DNA from: an uncultured Phycisphaerae bacterium
Lineage (GTDB): Bacteria; Planctomycetota; Phycisphaerae; Phycisphaerales; SM1A02
Reading direction: 5' to 3'
DNA length: 6,336 nucleotides
Assembly: GCA_913046275.1 (NCBI GenBank)
Contig: CAJWSE010000061.1
Location: forward strand, 1-6,336
The notes beneath the pieces are model-generated. The model was given only the letters and a program-made list of their open reading frames with translations. It had not been told where the DNA came from and made no database searches. Positions 1-6,132 of this stretch are shown here, one piece after another. The stretch's first letter is position 1. The number at the start of each line of letters is the position of its first letter. Both the position numbers and the translations under genes were made by a program.

Positions 1-706
1 TTGCATCAACTAAACCCTTGTTCGAGTAAAGTGGGCCGCGATAGGTTGCTAATCGAGTGTCTATCAATCTTGATTGAGCTTTCGATACAAGTTGAGTGCT
101 TGCAGTACTGCCATAATTACTTAGAAAAATGCCATAAGTTTTGTTGGCAAGTGTCATGTCATTTTGTCTGAAGTATAGATCAGCAAGTTCCATGCAGGCT
201 TCTTGTGCCATTGGACTTCGAGGCATTCTTGATTGCACTCGCATTAATAATTCCTCGGCTTCGTCGGTTGCATCTGCAATTCGCATGCCCCAAGCGAGCT
301 TCTTTGTTCCATTTGCAAAAATGGTTGCGATTTGATATTCACGTTCATTTGCTTTGACCGCAGCTTGCGTCCCGTAGAAATCTCTTGCAACAATTTCGTA
401 ATCGAATAAAGATTCGTAGTAGTAATTCTCTGCAAATAAAGCATCCCCATGAATCAAGTGCGCCTCGCCCATAAGCGGGTGTCTTTTGTGCCTTGTCATC
501 CAAATTGAGGCGAGTCGCATGGCTTCTTGATTGTCACCTTTAGCAAGTTGTTTTGCTGCGGCTGCGAGTTGTGCTTCTGGGGTGCCTGGGTTCGGAGCAT
601 TGGTCAGGACCCACTCGTCGGTTTTTTCATCTAGTGTATAAGTCTCTTGGGCCTGAGTAGGGGCCAAGAGAAATAGTGGAATCAGGATGCAAAGATATCT
701 CAACAT
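1..706 (-). CDS. Exported TPR protein, BamD/YfiO-like, C-terminus cut by window edge
   Basis: A minus-strand reading frame is open without a stop from the ATG at 706-704 to the window edge, giving 235 codons. The protein starts MLRYLCILIPLFLLAPTQAQ, a Sec signal peptide with a likely cut after TQA. There is no lipobox cysteine at the cut, unlike classical BamD, so it looks soluble and exported rather than a lipoprotein. The mature part is helical with TPR-like pairs: a segment near residues 45-90 (HPLMGEAHLIHGDALFAENY), then near residues 155-195 (SPMAQEACMELADLYFRQND) and a tail near 215-230 (RLIDTRLATYRGPLYSNKGL). This resembles the BamD-like proteins I associate with Planctomycetota. The role is inferred: a TPR scaffold in the cell envelope, perhaps in outer membrane protein handling. 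It is transcribed away from the flagellar operon and need not be linked to it. No strong Shine-Dalgarno precedes the start. Confidence 0.8.
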   Translation of the reverse strand, partial: MLRYLCILIPLFLLAPTQAQETYTLDEKTDEWVLTNAPNPGTPEAQLAAAAKQLAKGDNQEAMRLASIWMTRHKRHPLMGEAHLIHGDALFAENYYYESLFDYEIVARDFYGTQAAVKANEREYQIATIFANGTKKLAWGMRIADATDEAEELLMRVQSRMPRSPMAQEACMELADLYFRQNDMTLANKTYGIFLSNYGSTASTQLVSKAQSRLIDTRLATYRGPLYSNKGLVDA

Positions 707-759
707 ATGTGCATGATAATAACGCTTAGCCACTAAAGTAGCCGATGGAAAATAAGGTT

Positions 760-776
760 GCACTCAAAGTGAGTGC
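760..776. repeat. Inverted repeat GCACTC-AAAGT-GAGTGC
   Basis: A perfect 6-bp inverted repeat with a 5-base spacer lies 40 bp upstream of fliO. Two further base pairs (TT with AA) are possible outside a 2-base bulge. It could be an operator half-site pair or a leader hairpin. No run of T follows on the plus strand, so it is not a standard terminator. No regulator can be named from the sequence. Confidence 0.35.
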
Positions 777-783
777 TCAAAAC

Positions 784-797
784 GGGCAAGGATGCCC
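784..797 (+). repeat. Leader hairpin GGGCA-AGGA-TGCCC upstream of fliO
   Basis: A perfect 5-bp stem with a 4-base AGGA loop ends 18 bases before the fliO start codon. The loop is Shine-Dalgarno-like, and the 3' arm begins with the TG of an upstream ATG (792-794). If transcribed, this could be part of a structured fliO leader. A stem this short arises easily by chance, so the call is tentative. Confidence 0.3.
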
Positions 798-818
798 AGA
801 AGTAGGTAGCCAAGGATG
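787..818 (+). repeat. Direct repeat CAAGGATG marking a 5-codon upstream ORF and the fliO start
   Basis: The octamer CAAGGATG occurs at 787-794 and again at 811-818, 24 bases apart. The second copy contains the fliO start codon. The first contains an in-frame ATG that opens a five-codon frame (MPRSR) ending in TAG at 807-809. This TAG shows that fliO must start at 816 and not at 792. Whether the upstream frame is translated is unknown. Confidence 0.35.
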
Positions 819-1214
819 GCAAAGACGCGCGCATTTGCGCTCCAATGTTCTAGTTGTCTTATTGCAGGGCTGTTTGTGCAGCCAATTTTTGCATCTGAAA
901 CGACTCCATTGCCACTTCCAACTGAGCAAATATCTACTTCTTTAGGCCTTGGTTTTGAGAGAGTTCTGATTGCATTATTAGCGGTGATAGGCTTGATTAT
1001 TGCTGTTAGATGGCTTTTAAAGCGTTTTTCTAGGGTTTCAGTATTTGAAGGTGGAGCGGGGAAAACTATCAAAATACTCGATCGAATGCCAATGGGTCCT
1101 CGTCAAGCGCTGCTTCTAGTGCAAGTTAAGGACAAGGGGGTGCTTTTGCACCAATCAAAAACCTCACTTGCAGCGTTATGTGAGGTTGAGCTTGAAGGTG
1201 AGTCAACAAAATGA
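816..1214 (+). CDS. fliO: FliO, flagellar export-gate assembly protein
   Basis: A 132-residue protein with the FliO layout. Residues 1-26 look like a signal peptide with a likely cut after PIFA. A short periplasmic stretch follows, then one membrane helix at about 49-67 (VLIALLAVIGLIIAVRWLLK). The small cytoplasmic domain has the family hallmark IKILDRMPMGPRQALLLVQV at 85-104. FliO helps build or stabilise the FliP ring during assembly of the export gate and is the least conserved member of the set. The identification rests on that hallmark, the size, and the position directly before fliP. The start at 816 is fixed by the in-frame TAG at 807-809; a weak AGGT lies 8 bases upstream. The stop overlaps the fliP start (ATGA), which points to coupled translation. 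FliO is absent from some flagellated lineages, so its presence here is informative. Confidence 0.85.
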   Translation: MAKTRAFALQCSSCLIAGLFVQPIFASETTPLPLPTEQISTSLGLGFERVLIALLAVIGLIIAVRWLLKRFSRVSVFEGGAGKTIKILDRMPMGPRQALLLVQVKDKGVLLHQSKTSLAALCEVELEGESTK

Positions 1215-2023
1215 TAACCGTAGCTCTTCAAAAAATCATATTTGCAATTGAGGACAAGTCTGCAATTCCTGAGAATCCACTAGAGGCGTTAGAGCAAGCT
1301 GGCGCCTTGTTACCTGCTGGCGATGGATCAATAGGTTCGACTGTGAACATTCTGCTTCTATTTACAGTTTTAGCGCTGGTGCCTTCTATTCTCGTCTTAT
1401 GCACTTGCTTTACACGATTTATCGTTGTCCTTGCACTCTTAAGGCAAGCGCTTGGTTCCCCGATTATTCCTCCAACGCAAATTCTTATTGGATTAAGTTT
1501 GCTACTCTCAGTTGTTGTGATGGCGCCAACTATGGAGAAGATGTACGACGATGGGATTAAACCGCTTATGAATGGCGAAATCACAAGCACGGAGGTTGCT
1601 TGGGATAAGACAAAAAAACCACTCCGAGAATTCATGTTTTCTCAAATCGAAACAGCGGGAAATTGGTCTACGGTGTACATGATGCTGAATTATCGTGGCG
1701 TCGATACTTCAAAGCCAGAGGAGCTCACTCGCGAAAATGTGGATACTCTTAGCTTGCTACCTGCCTATGTGTTGAGTGAACTTAAAATAGCATTTGTGAT
1801 TGGCTTTCGAGTCTATTTGCCGTTCATGGTCATTGACTTGCTTGTTTCAAGTTTGCTCGTTTCAATGGGTATGCTGATGCTTCCGCCAGTACTGATTTCT
1901 CTTCCGTTAAAGGTCCTGCTCTTTGTACTTGTTGATGGATGGTATTTGGTCGCAGGTAATTTATTGCAGAGTGTCACGATTTCTGAACAAGCTATGTTTG
2001 TTGCGGCGGGAGGTTTTGTTTAA
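1211..2023 (+). CDS. fliP: FliP, flagellar type III export gate protein
   Basis: A 270-residue membrane protein with strong FliP signatures: FTRFIVVLALLRQALGSP at 67-84, PLREFM at 137-142, LPAYVLSELKIAF at 183-195, and the long block from MGMLMLPP (219-226) to FVLVDGW (238-244). Five to six FliP subunits with FliQ and FliR form the helical export channel in the flagellar base. Hydrophobic segments lie near 46-66, 89-106, 194-217 and 221-250. The start is forced: an in-frame TGA at 1199-1201 leaves ATG 1211 as the only good start, with GGTGAG about 8 bases upstream. The start overlaps the fliO stop by 4 bases. One oddity is the N-terminus. Residues 1-45 are mostly polar and acidic, and only a weak hydrophobic patch at 1-12 could serve as a signal peptide, whereas enteric FliP has a clear cleaved one. 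Confidence 0.96.
   Translation: MITVALQKIIFAIEDKSAIPENPLEALEQAGALLPAGDGSIGSTVNILLLFTVLALVPSILVLCTCFTRFIVVLALLRQALGSPIIPPTQILIGLSLLLSVVVMAPTMEKMYDDGIKPLMNGEITSTEVAWDKTKKPLREFMFSQIETAGNWSTVYMMLNYRGVDTSKPEELTRENVDTLSLLPAYVLSELKIAFVIGFRVYLPFMVIDLLVSSLLVSMGMLMLPPVLISLPLKVLLFVLVDGWYLVAGNLLQSVTISEQAMFVAAGGFV
2008..2013 (+). promoter_or_regulatory. Strong ribosome binding site for fliQ
   Basis: GGGAGG lies 9 bases before the fliQ ATG at 2023, inside the last codons of fliP. It is the best Shine-Dalgarno in the window and fixes the fliQ start. Confidence 0.8.
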
Positions 2024-2274
2024 TGGAAATACTCGTCGATGATTTTGCCTCTGCATTAATGCTGCTTTTATATATTTCTGCACCGGTGCTTTTGATTGGG
2101 CTATTGGTTAGTCTAATTATGAGCATGCTTCAGGCGATGACTCAAGTGCAAGAGCAGACGATTAGCCTAGTGCCTCGGCTTTTAGCAATGATAACTGCCA
2201 CTCTTTTTCTGATGAGCTGGATGATTTCACAAGTTATGACGTTTGCAGAATCTATGTTTGAGGCAGCGTCATGA
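2023..2274 (+). CDS. fliQ: FliQ, flagellar type III export gate protein
   Basis: An 83-residue protein with two membrane helices, about residues 14-36 and 50-75, which is the usual FliQ size and layout. The conserved centre LQAMTQVQEQTISLVPRL at 36-53 matches the family pattern LQAxTQxxExTLxFxPK. In the export gate, FliQ subunits wrap the outside of the FliP-FliR core and help stabilise it. Its start overlaps the fliP stop by one base (TAATG), and its stop overlaps the fliR start (ATGA). Confidence 0.95.
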   Translation: MEILVDDFASALMLLLYISAPVLLIGLLVSLIMSMLQAMTQVQEQTISLVPRLLAMITATLFLMSWMISQVMTFAESMFEAAS

Positions 2275-3038
2275 ATATATCATTCTTATTCGTTCTGCCT
2301 TTCTTCGCAATTGTCGCTCGAGTTGCAGGGCTAGCAATTATTGCTCCGGTGTTTGGATCCTCTTCTATTCCAAAGACAGTGCGATTAATGATTGTTTTAT
2401 GTCTTGGTTTTTCTGCGTGGTCGATGACTGCTGGAATTCCAGTTCAATCAATAGGTCCACTAGATGTTCTCGTTCTGCTTGCTGGAGAGTTCGCAATCGG
2501 CGCTACTATTGGATTTTTGATGAGCTTGCCTCTCGTTGCGATGCAAATGGGCGGTTCGTTGATTGGACAACAAATGAGTATTGCTCTTCCTGCAATGCTT
2601 GATCCAGCGACGGGGAGTGAATCAGACGAGATGGGTAAGGCTTTTATTATGTTTGCAATAGTTGGTTTTGTCATTATTGGCGGCGTAGAGCAAACGTATA
2701 TCGCTACCGCAAATAGTTTTCACCACCTTCCTTTTATTACTTTGATAGAAGGCTCTTTTGGGGACATGTTGGCTGGTTTTCTCGACACAGTGTTTGAATT
2801 TGGTTTAAGAGTAGCGTTGCCTTTAATTGCGGTTATTCTTATTCAGACTGTTGCTATAGCTATGGTTGCTCGTTCTATGCCCCAGTTAAATATATTTAGT
2901 GTTGGATTGCCTGTGCGCATACTTGTTGCGCTCATGCTTCTTGTTTTTGGAATGTCCTTTATTAGCGGACTCATGGCAAATTGGATACCGAACATGGTGG
3001 ATTCGGTATCAAATTGGGCAAGTGGTGGACATCTATGA
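2271..3038 (+). CDS. fliR: FliR, flagellar type III export gate protein
   Basis: A 255-residue, very hydrophobic protein with about six membrane segments, the normal FliR length. Family marks include RVAGLAIIAPVFGSSSIPKT at 17-36, the block GGSLIGQQMSIALPAMLDPA at 94-113 followed by TGSESDEMGKAF (canonical pattern DPxTGxE), and RSMPQLNIFSVGLPVRILVA at 201-220. One FliR caps the FliP ring and is the docking surface for FlhB. A GAGG lies 7 bases before the ATG. Overlaps of 4 bases at both ends place it firmly in the operon. Nothing looks truncated or unusual. Confidence 0.95.
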   Translation: MNISFLFVLPFFAIVARVAGLAIIAPVFGSSSIPKTVRLMIVLCLGFSAWSMTAGIPVQSIGPLDVLVLLAGEFAIGATIGFLMSLPLVAMQMGGSLIGQQMSIALPAMLDPATGSESDEMGKAFIMFAIVGFVIIGGVEQTYIATANSFHHLPFITLIEGSFGDMLAGFLDTVFEFGLRVALPLIAVILIQTVAIAMVARSMPQLNIFSVGLPVRILVALMLLVFGMSFISGLMANWIPNMVDSVSNWASGGHL

Positions 3039-4048
3039 ATCACGATAGACATGAGGCGACACAGCAACCAACACTGCGCCGGATTAAAAAGGCCCGCGAA
3101 GACGGGCATGTGGCACTGTCTTCTGATTTATCCTCAGCGCTGATTTTATGTGTTATTGCTCTATTGTTCTTCGCTTGGTTACCTTTACTGTTAGGAGACG
3201 TGAGGCAGTTATTTGTCACATGCCTTAACAGTTCTGAAATGGACCTGTCTTTGATGGCTGAAGAATCAGGTTGGTCACTGATTCGCATGATTGCCGTTCC
3301 GTGTTTACTTTTTTTTGTTGTAGCTGTTGGGACCGGTATATTGCAGGTTGGCGGTTTGTTTTCACCTAAAATTGTTATGCCCTCAATTTCGAATTTGCTC
3401 GGGAACCTCACTGTTATCAATGCAAAGACTGGAATGAATTTGTTATTTTCAGTCTCTAAACTTATTCTTCCACTTGGTGCAGGCCTGCTTGTACTATTGC
3501 ATTACACAACGCAAATCTTTGAATTTTCTTTGGGTGATTCTCTGATCGGTTACGTTTCACTCATTAGCACAATTTGTTTTGAAACAGCTCTCGCCACATT
3601 ATCTGCCCTTTTTATCCTTGCATTGTGCGATTATTGTTGGAAGCGACATATTGTTCATACGGGTCGAATGATGACAAGGCAAGAGGTTATTGATGAACAG
3701 CGTGAATATGGAGCGCAGCGGCCAGGATCAAGCAGACATGCTGCCTGGTTAGTGAGAAAGGCTCCCAGTTCTATCATTCCATCCTTAATTATTGCGGGCA
3801 ACAAGTTGGCAGTATCTTTGCGTTGGAATCCCACATCAATGACCGCTCCAGTTGTGTTAGATATTTTTCGCGGTGAAGCATTTGTAAATAAATTACAGTC
3901 ATTGCGATCCGAAGGGATCTCGATAATCGAAAACAATTTGCTTGCACAACAGATTATGCAGGGCAGTGATGTTGGTCTTGGAATTCCGTCCCAATTGCAC
4001 GGGGAAATCGCAAGTTTAATGCTTGCCGAAAAGAAAGAAGATCAATGA
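3035..4048 (+). CDS. flhB: FlhB, export switch protein lacking the NPTH autocleavage motif
   Basis: A 337-residue protein, slightly short for FlhB (usually about 350-380). The start at 3035 is chosen over an in-frame ATG at 2981 because it overlaps the fliR stop as ATGA and because the next residues carry the FlhB opening, TLRRIKKAREDGHVALSSDL at 13-32. Four membrane segments lie near 34-53, 83-104, 135-156 and 170-199. The linker mark RMMTRQEVIDEQRE is at 211-224. FlhB sits on the export gate, and in model systems it cleaves itself between N and P of NPTH, which allows the switch from hook to filament substrates. Here the fold after the site is recognisable (AVSLRWNP at 259-266, APVVL, GISIIENNLLAQ at 294-305, GLGIPSQLH), but the four residues aligned with NPTH are A-G-N-K at 254-257. 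The linker before them is about six residues shorter and lacks the usual GDPxIK and arginine-rich stretch. Autocleavage by the known mechanism looks impossible. Confidence 0.93.
   Translation: MNHDRHEATQQPTLRRIKKAREDGHVALSSDLSSALILCVIALLFFAWLPLLLGDVRQLFVTCLNSSEMDLSLMAEESGWSLIRMIAVPCLLFFVVAVGTGILQVGGLFSPKIVMPSISNLLGNLTVINAKTGMNLLFSVSKLILPLGAGLLVLLHYTTQIFEFSLGDSLIGYVSLISTICFETALATLSALFILALCDYCWKRHIVHTGRMMTRQEVIDEQREYGAQRPGSSRHAAWLVRKAPSSIIPSLIIAGNKLAVSLRWNPTSMTAPVVLDIFRGEAFVNKLQSLRSEGISIIENNLLAQQIMQGSDVGLGIPSQLHGEIASLMLAEKKEDQ
3794..3805 (+). other. Position of the missing FlhB NPTH motif (reads A-G-N-K)
   Basis: The codons GCG GGC AAC AAG encode Ala254-Gly255-Asn256-Lys257. They line up with N-P-T-H when the following strand, AVSLRWNP here and AVALRYDP in typical FlhB, is used as the anchor with no gap. 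Both the cyclising asparagine and the following proline are replaced. Confidence 0.8.
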
Positions 4049-6105
4049 GTACAGCCATCAACACTATCGATTCCTTGCTTAATTCATTGTTAAAACGTAG
4101 GCATCTTTTTGTGCCAGCTTTATTAATGGGTCTTGTCGCAGTTCTTGTTGTGCCATTGCCTCCAGGAATCCTTGATGTGCTGCTTGCAGCTAACATTTCG
4201 CTAGCGGCAGTTATATTGCTGACGACTGTCTATACAAAAAGTCCACTGGACTTTAGCGTGTTTCCTGCCTTGTTGTTAATTACAACGCTGGGTCGGCTAG
4301 TCTTAAATGTTGCATCAACGCGTTTGATCTTATCTGCGGATGCGCCAACGCCGGAGCAGGCTGGCGCAATAGCAGGTCATGTAATTGAAGCGTTTGGAAC
4401 CTTTGTTGCAGGTTCTAGTATTATCGTTGGTGGAATAATATTTCTTATTCTTGTAGTTGTACAATTTGTTGTTGTTACAAAAGGCGCTACTCGAATGAGT
4501 TAGGTTGCTGCTCGTTTTACACTTGATGCGATGCCAGGGCGACAAATGGCAATTGATGCTGATTTGTCTGCTGGTTTAATAGATGAGCATCAAGCAACGC
4601 ATCGTCGCGATGGTGTTATGCGAGAAGCAGATTTTTATGGCGCGATGGATGGCGCTAGTAAGTTTGTTCGTGGAGATGCAATCGCAGGACTTGTTATTAT
4701 TTTAATTAACATTATTGGGGGCCTAGCTGTTGGCGTGGCGGTGAAAGGTTGGTCCATTGTTGAGACAGCAGAATTATTTACTCGACTGACTATTGGTGAC
4801 GGCCTCGCGAGTCAGATTCCGTCATTCTTAATCGCAATTGCAGCTGGACTTATTGTTGCACGCGCAGGTAATCGAACACCACTTGGGCTGGAAATTCCAA
4901 AACAACTTGTATCTCAGCCAGCCGCCTTAGGGATTGTTGCTGGTTTTCTTTCGGCTCTTTCATTGACACCTCTTCCAACCATTCCAATGCTTGCTCTTGC
5001 GTCCGTCTTAGGAATACTTGCATGGTCACAGCGCAAAGAAGAAGAAAATGAAGAGGAAGTTTATGAAATGCCGGAGCGTCAAAAGGTTAAAGACATCGAT
5101 AGTAGCTTACCTATGCAAGATTCAATTCTATCTCTTCAATTAGGTCGAGCATTATTGACACTTGCTTCTAAATCAGATGGAGACAATCTTGTCCAAAAAA
5201 TAGCAACAATGCGCGCTACTGTTTCTCAAGGGATGGGCCTGACGATACCATCAATTCAAATTTCAGATAATTTAGAGCTAGAGCCAAACTCATATCGAAT
5301 TGTCTTACGAGGCGGTGTGATTGGAGAGGGTGTTGTGTATACGGATCGCCTTATGGTTATTGCGGGCCAAGATATTCAACAGAATATCGAAGGTATTCAA
5401 GAGCGAGAACCAGCTTTTGGGATGTCTGCAATTTGGGTGACAGAATCAGTACTTGATAGTTTAGGTGAACTTTTCGTTCAAGCAATGGGTCCAGTCGCCG
5501 TTGTGATGACTCATATGACGCAAGTTGTGCATGCGCATGCTCCGGAACTTTTGAGTAGAGAGGATGTTGCATCAATGGTGGAAGCCCTTCGTGGACAATC
5601 GCCGCATTTGATTGAAGAAGAGATGGGCAATCGGATGAGTATTTCAAGATTGCACCATGTCTTAAAGGAGCTTCTTGAAGAAAGAGTGCCCATCAAAGAT
5701 TTATCTACCATTATTGAAACAGCGTCAGATTGCGTAGACCTCTCATTGATAGATTGTGTTGAACAAGTTCGTTGTTCCATAAAACGCCAAATCTGCGCTA
5801 CCGTTGCGAGATCCGGGGGTCAGGGTAAGCAGATCATTCCTTGTGTGGTCTTAGACCCACGCTTAGAAGAAATTCTGGAAAATGAACAGGCTCAAAATGA
5901 AGCTATGGCAGCAGCGGTGCATCATGCAGCTTTGCCACTTGTTGCAGATAGTCTCCCAGTTGTTGTTATTGCTTCTGGGCAAGCTCGAAGAAAATTGCGA
6001 AGCCAAATTTCAGGCGAAACTGATTCTGTTGTGGTATTAAGTCGCGAGGAAATAGTTCCAGAAGTAGAGTTGCATATTGTGGGAACTGTCAAATCTCCGG
6101 TGTAA
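4045..6105 (+). pseudogene. flhA: FlhA, export motor/platform protein, interrupted by an in-frame TAG
   Basis: Read through one TAG, this is a full-length FlhA of 687 codon positions before the terminal TAA would be counted as the last; known FlhAs have about 690-700 residues. The N-terminal half has the membrane helices and family marks GRLVLNVASTRLIL at 83-96, RFTLDAMPGRQMAIDADL at 157-174 and ADFYGAMDGASKFVRGDAIA at 195-214. Further helices lie near 212-232, 259-273, 292-308 and 312-328. An acidic linker (about 330-354) leads to the cytoplasmic chaperone-binding domain, with REPAFGMSAIWV and the late motif LLEERVPIKDLSTIIE. FlhA forms the nonameric export platform that couples proton flow to export. 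Codon 153 is TAG where relatives have a conserved Glu. The frame is unchanged on both sides (152 residues before; next ATG at 4531, codon 163). Without readthrough the first product would hold only the first few helices, and restart at 4531 would skip them. The gene may be truly broken, misread, or suppressed. Its start overlaps the flhB stop (ATGA). Confidence 0.92.
4501..4503 (+). other. In-frame amber codon in flhA (codon 153)
   Basis: TAG follows ACTCGAATGAGT (T-R-M-S) and precedes GTTGCTGCTCGT (V-A-A-R), in frame with the ATG at 4045. FlhA relatives read R-I-A-E-V-x-A-R here, so the stop sits at the Glu. One G-to-T change from GAG explains it. The codon lies between two conserved arginines (150 and 157) of the first cytoplasmic loop, just before Asp161. 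Confidence 0.9.
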
Positions 6106-6120
6106 GTTGGAAATGAATTT

Positions 6121-6124
6121 AGGA
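6121..6124 (+). promoter_or_regulatory. Ribosome binding site for the ORF after flhA
   Basis: AGGA lies 8 bases before the ATG at 6133 in the 27-base gap after the flhA stop. It supports that start over the other nearby ATG at 6113, which opens only seven codons. Confidence 0.6.
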
Positions 6125-6132
6125 TATTTATT

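Larger units (their letters stand above)
707..815. promoter_or_regulatory. Divergent intergenic region between the TPR gene and the fli operon
   Basis: These 109 bases separate two divergent genes, so promoters for both directions should lie here or inside the gene starts. I could not identify a convincing promoter for either. On the minus strand a TATTAT near 716-721 could be a -10 for the TPR gene, but no good -35 lies at the right distance. On the plus strand neither a sigma-28 pair nor a correctly spaced sigma-54 pair is present. The region does hold two small inverted repeats and a repeated CAAGGATG, listed separately. Confidence 0.5.

Noticed and set aside
734..748. Sigma-28 promoter suggested by TAAAG and GCCGATGG
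   Set aside because: The two boxes are almost adjacent (TAAAGTAGCCGATGG), not separated by about 11 bases, and nothing like a -35 lies at the right distance.
746..762. Sigma-54 promoter TGG...TTGCA
   Set aside because: GG and GC are 11 bases apart. Sigma-54 promoters need 10, and the CAC after GG is absent.
760..797. Terminator between the divergent genes
   Set aside because: Neither hairpin is followed by a run of T on the plus strand, and both flanking genes are transcribed away from this region.
745..945. 66-residue plus-strand frame starting before fliO
   Set aside because: It overlaps fliO in another frame, has no domain or ribosome binding site of note, and fliO is clearly the real gene.
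2243..2602. 119-residue plus-strand frame over fliQ/fliR
   Set aside because: Its composition (rich in Cys, Arg, Ser, Trp) is typical of an out-of-frame shadow of fliR.
2981..3034. Longer flhB start at 2981
   Set aside because: It would add 18 residues overlapping fliR and lies before the conserved FlhB opening. The ATGA overlap at 3035 fits the pattern of the operon.
3827..3838. N-P-T-S at FlhB residues 265-268 as a shifted NPTH cleavage site
   Set aside because: Aligning AVSLRWNP with AVALRYDP puts these residues at the YDP position, 11 residues after the real site. The resemblance looks coincidental, and the histidine is missing.
4529..4551. Possible hairpin after the flhA amber codon (TGCCA...TGGCA) as a readthrough signal
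   Set aside because: The stem is only 5 bp with a 10-base loop, starts about 29 bases after the stop, and lies in a conserved coding stretch that explains the sequence.
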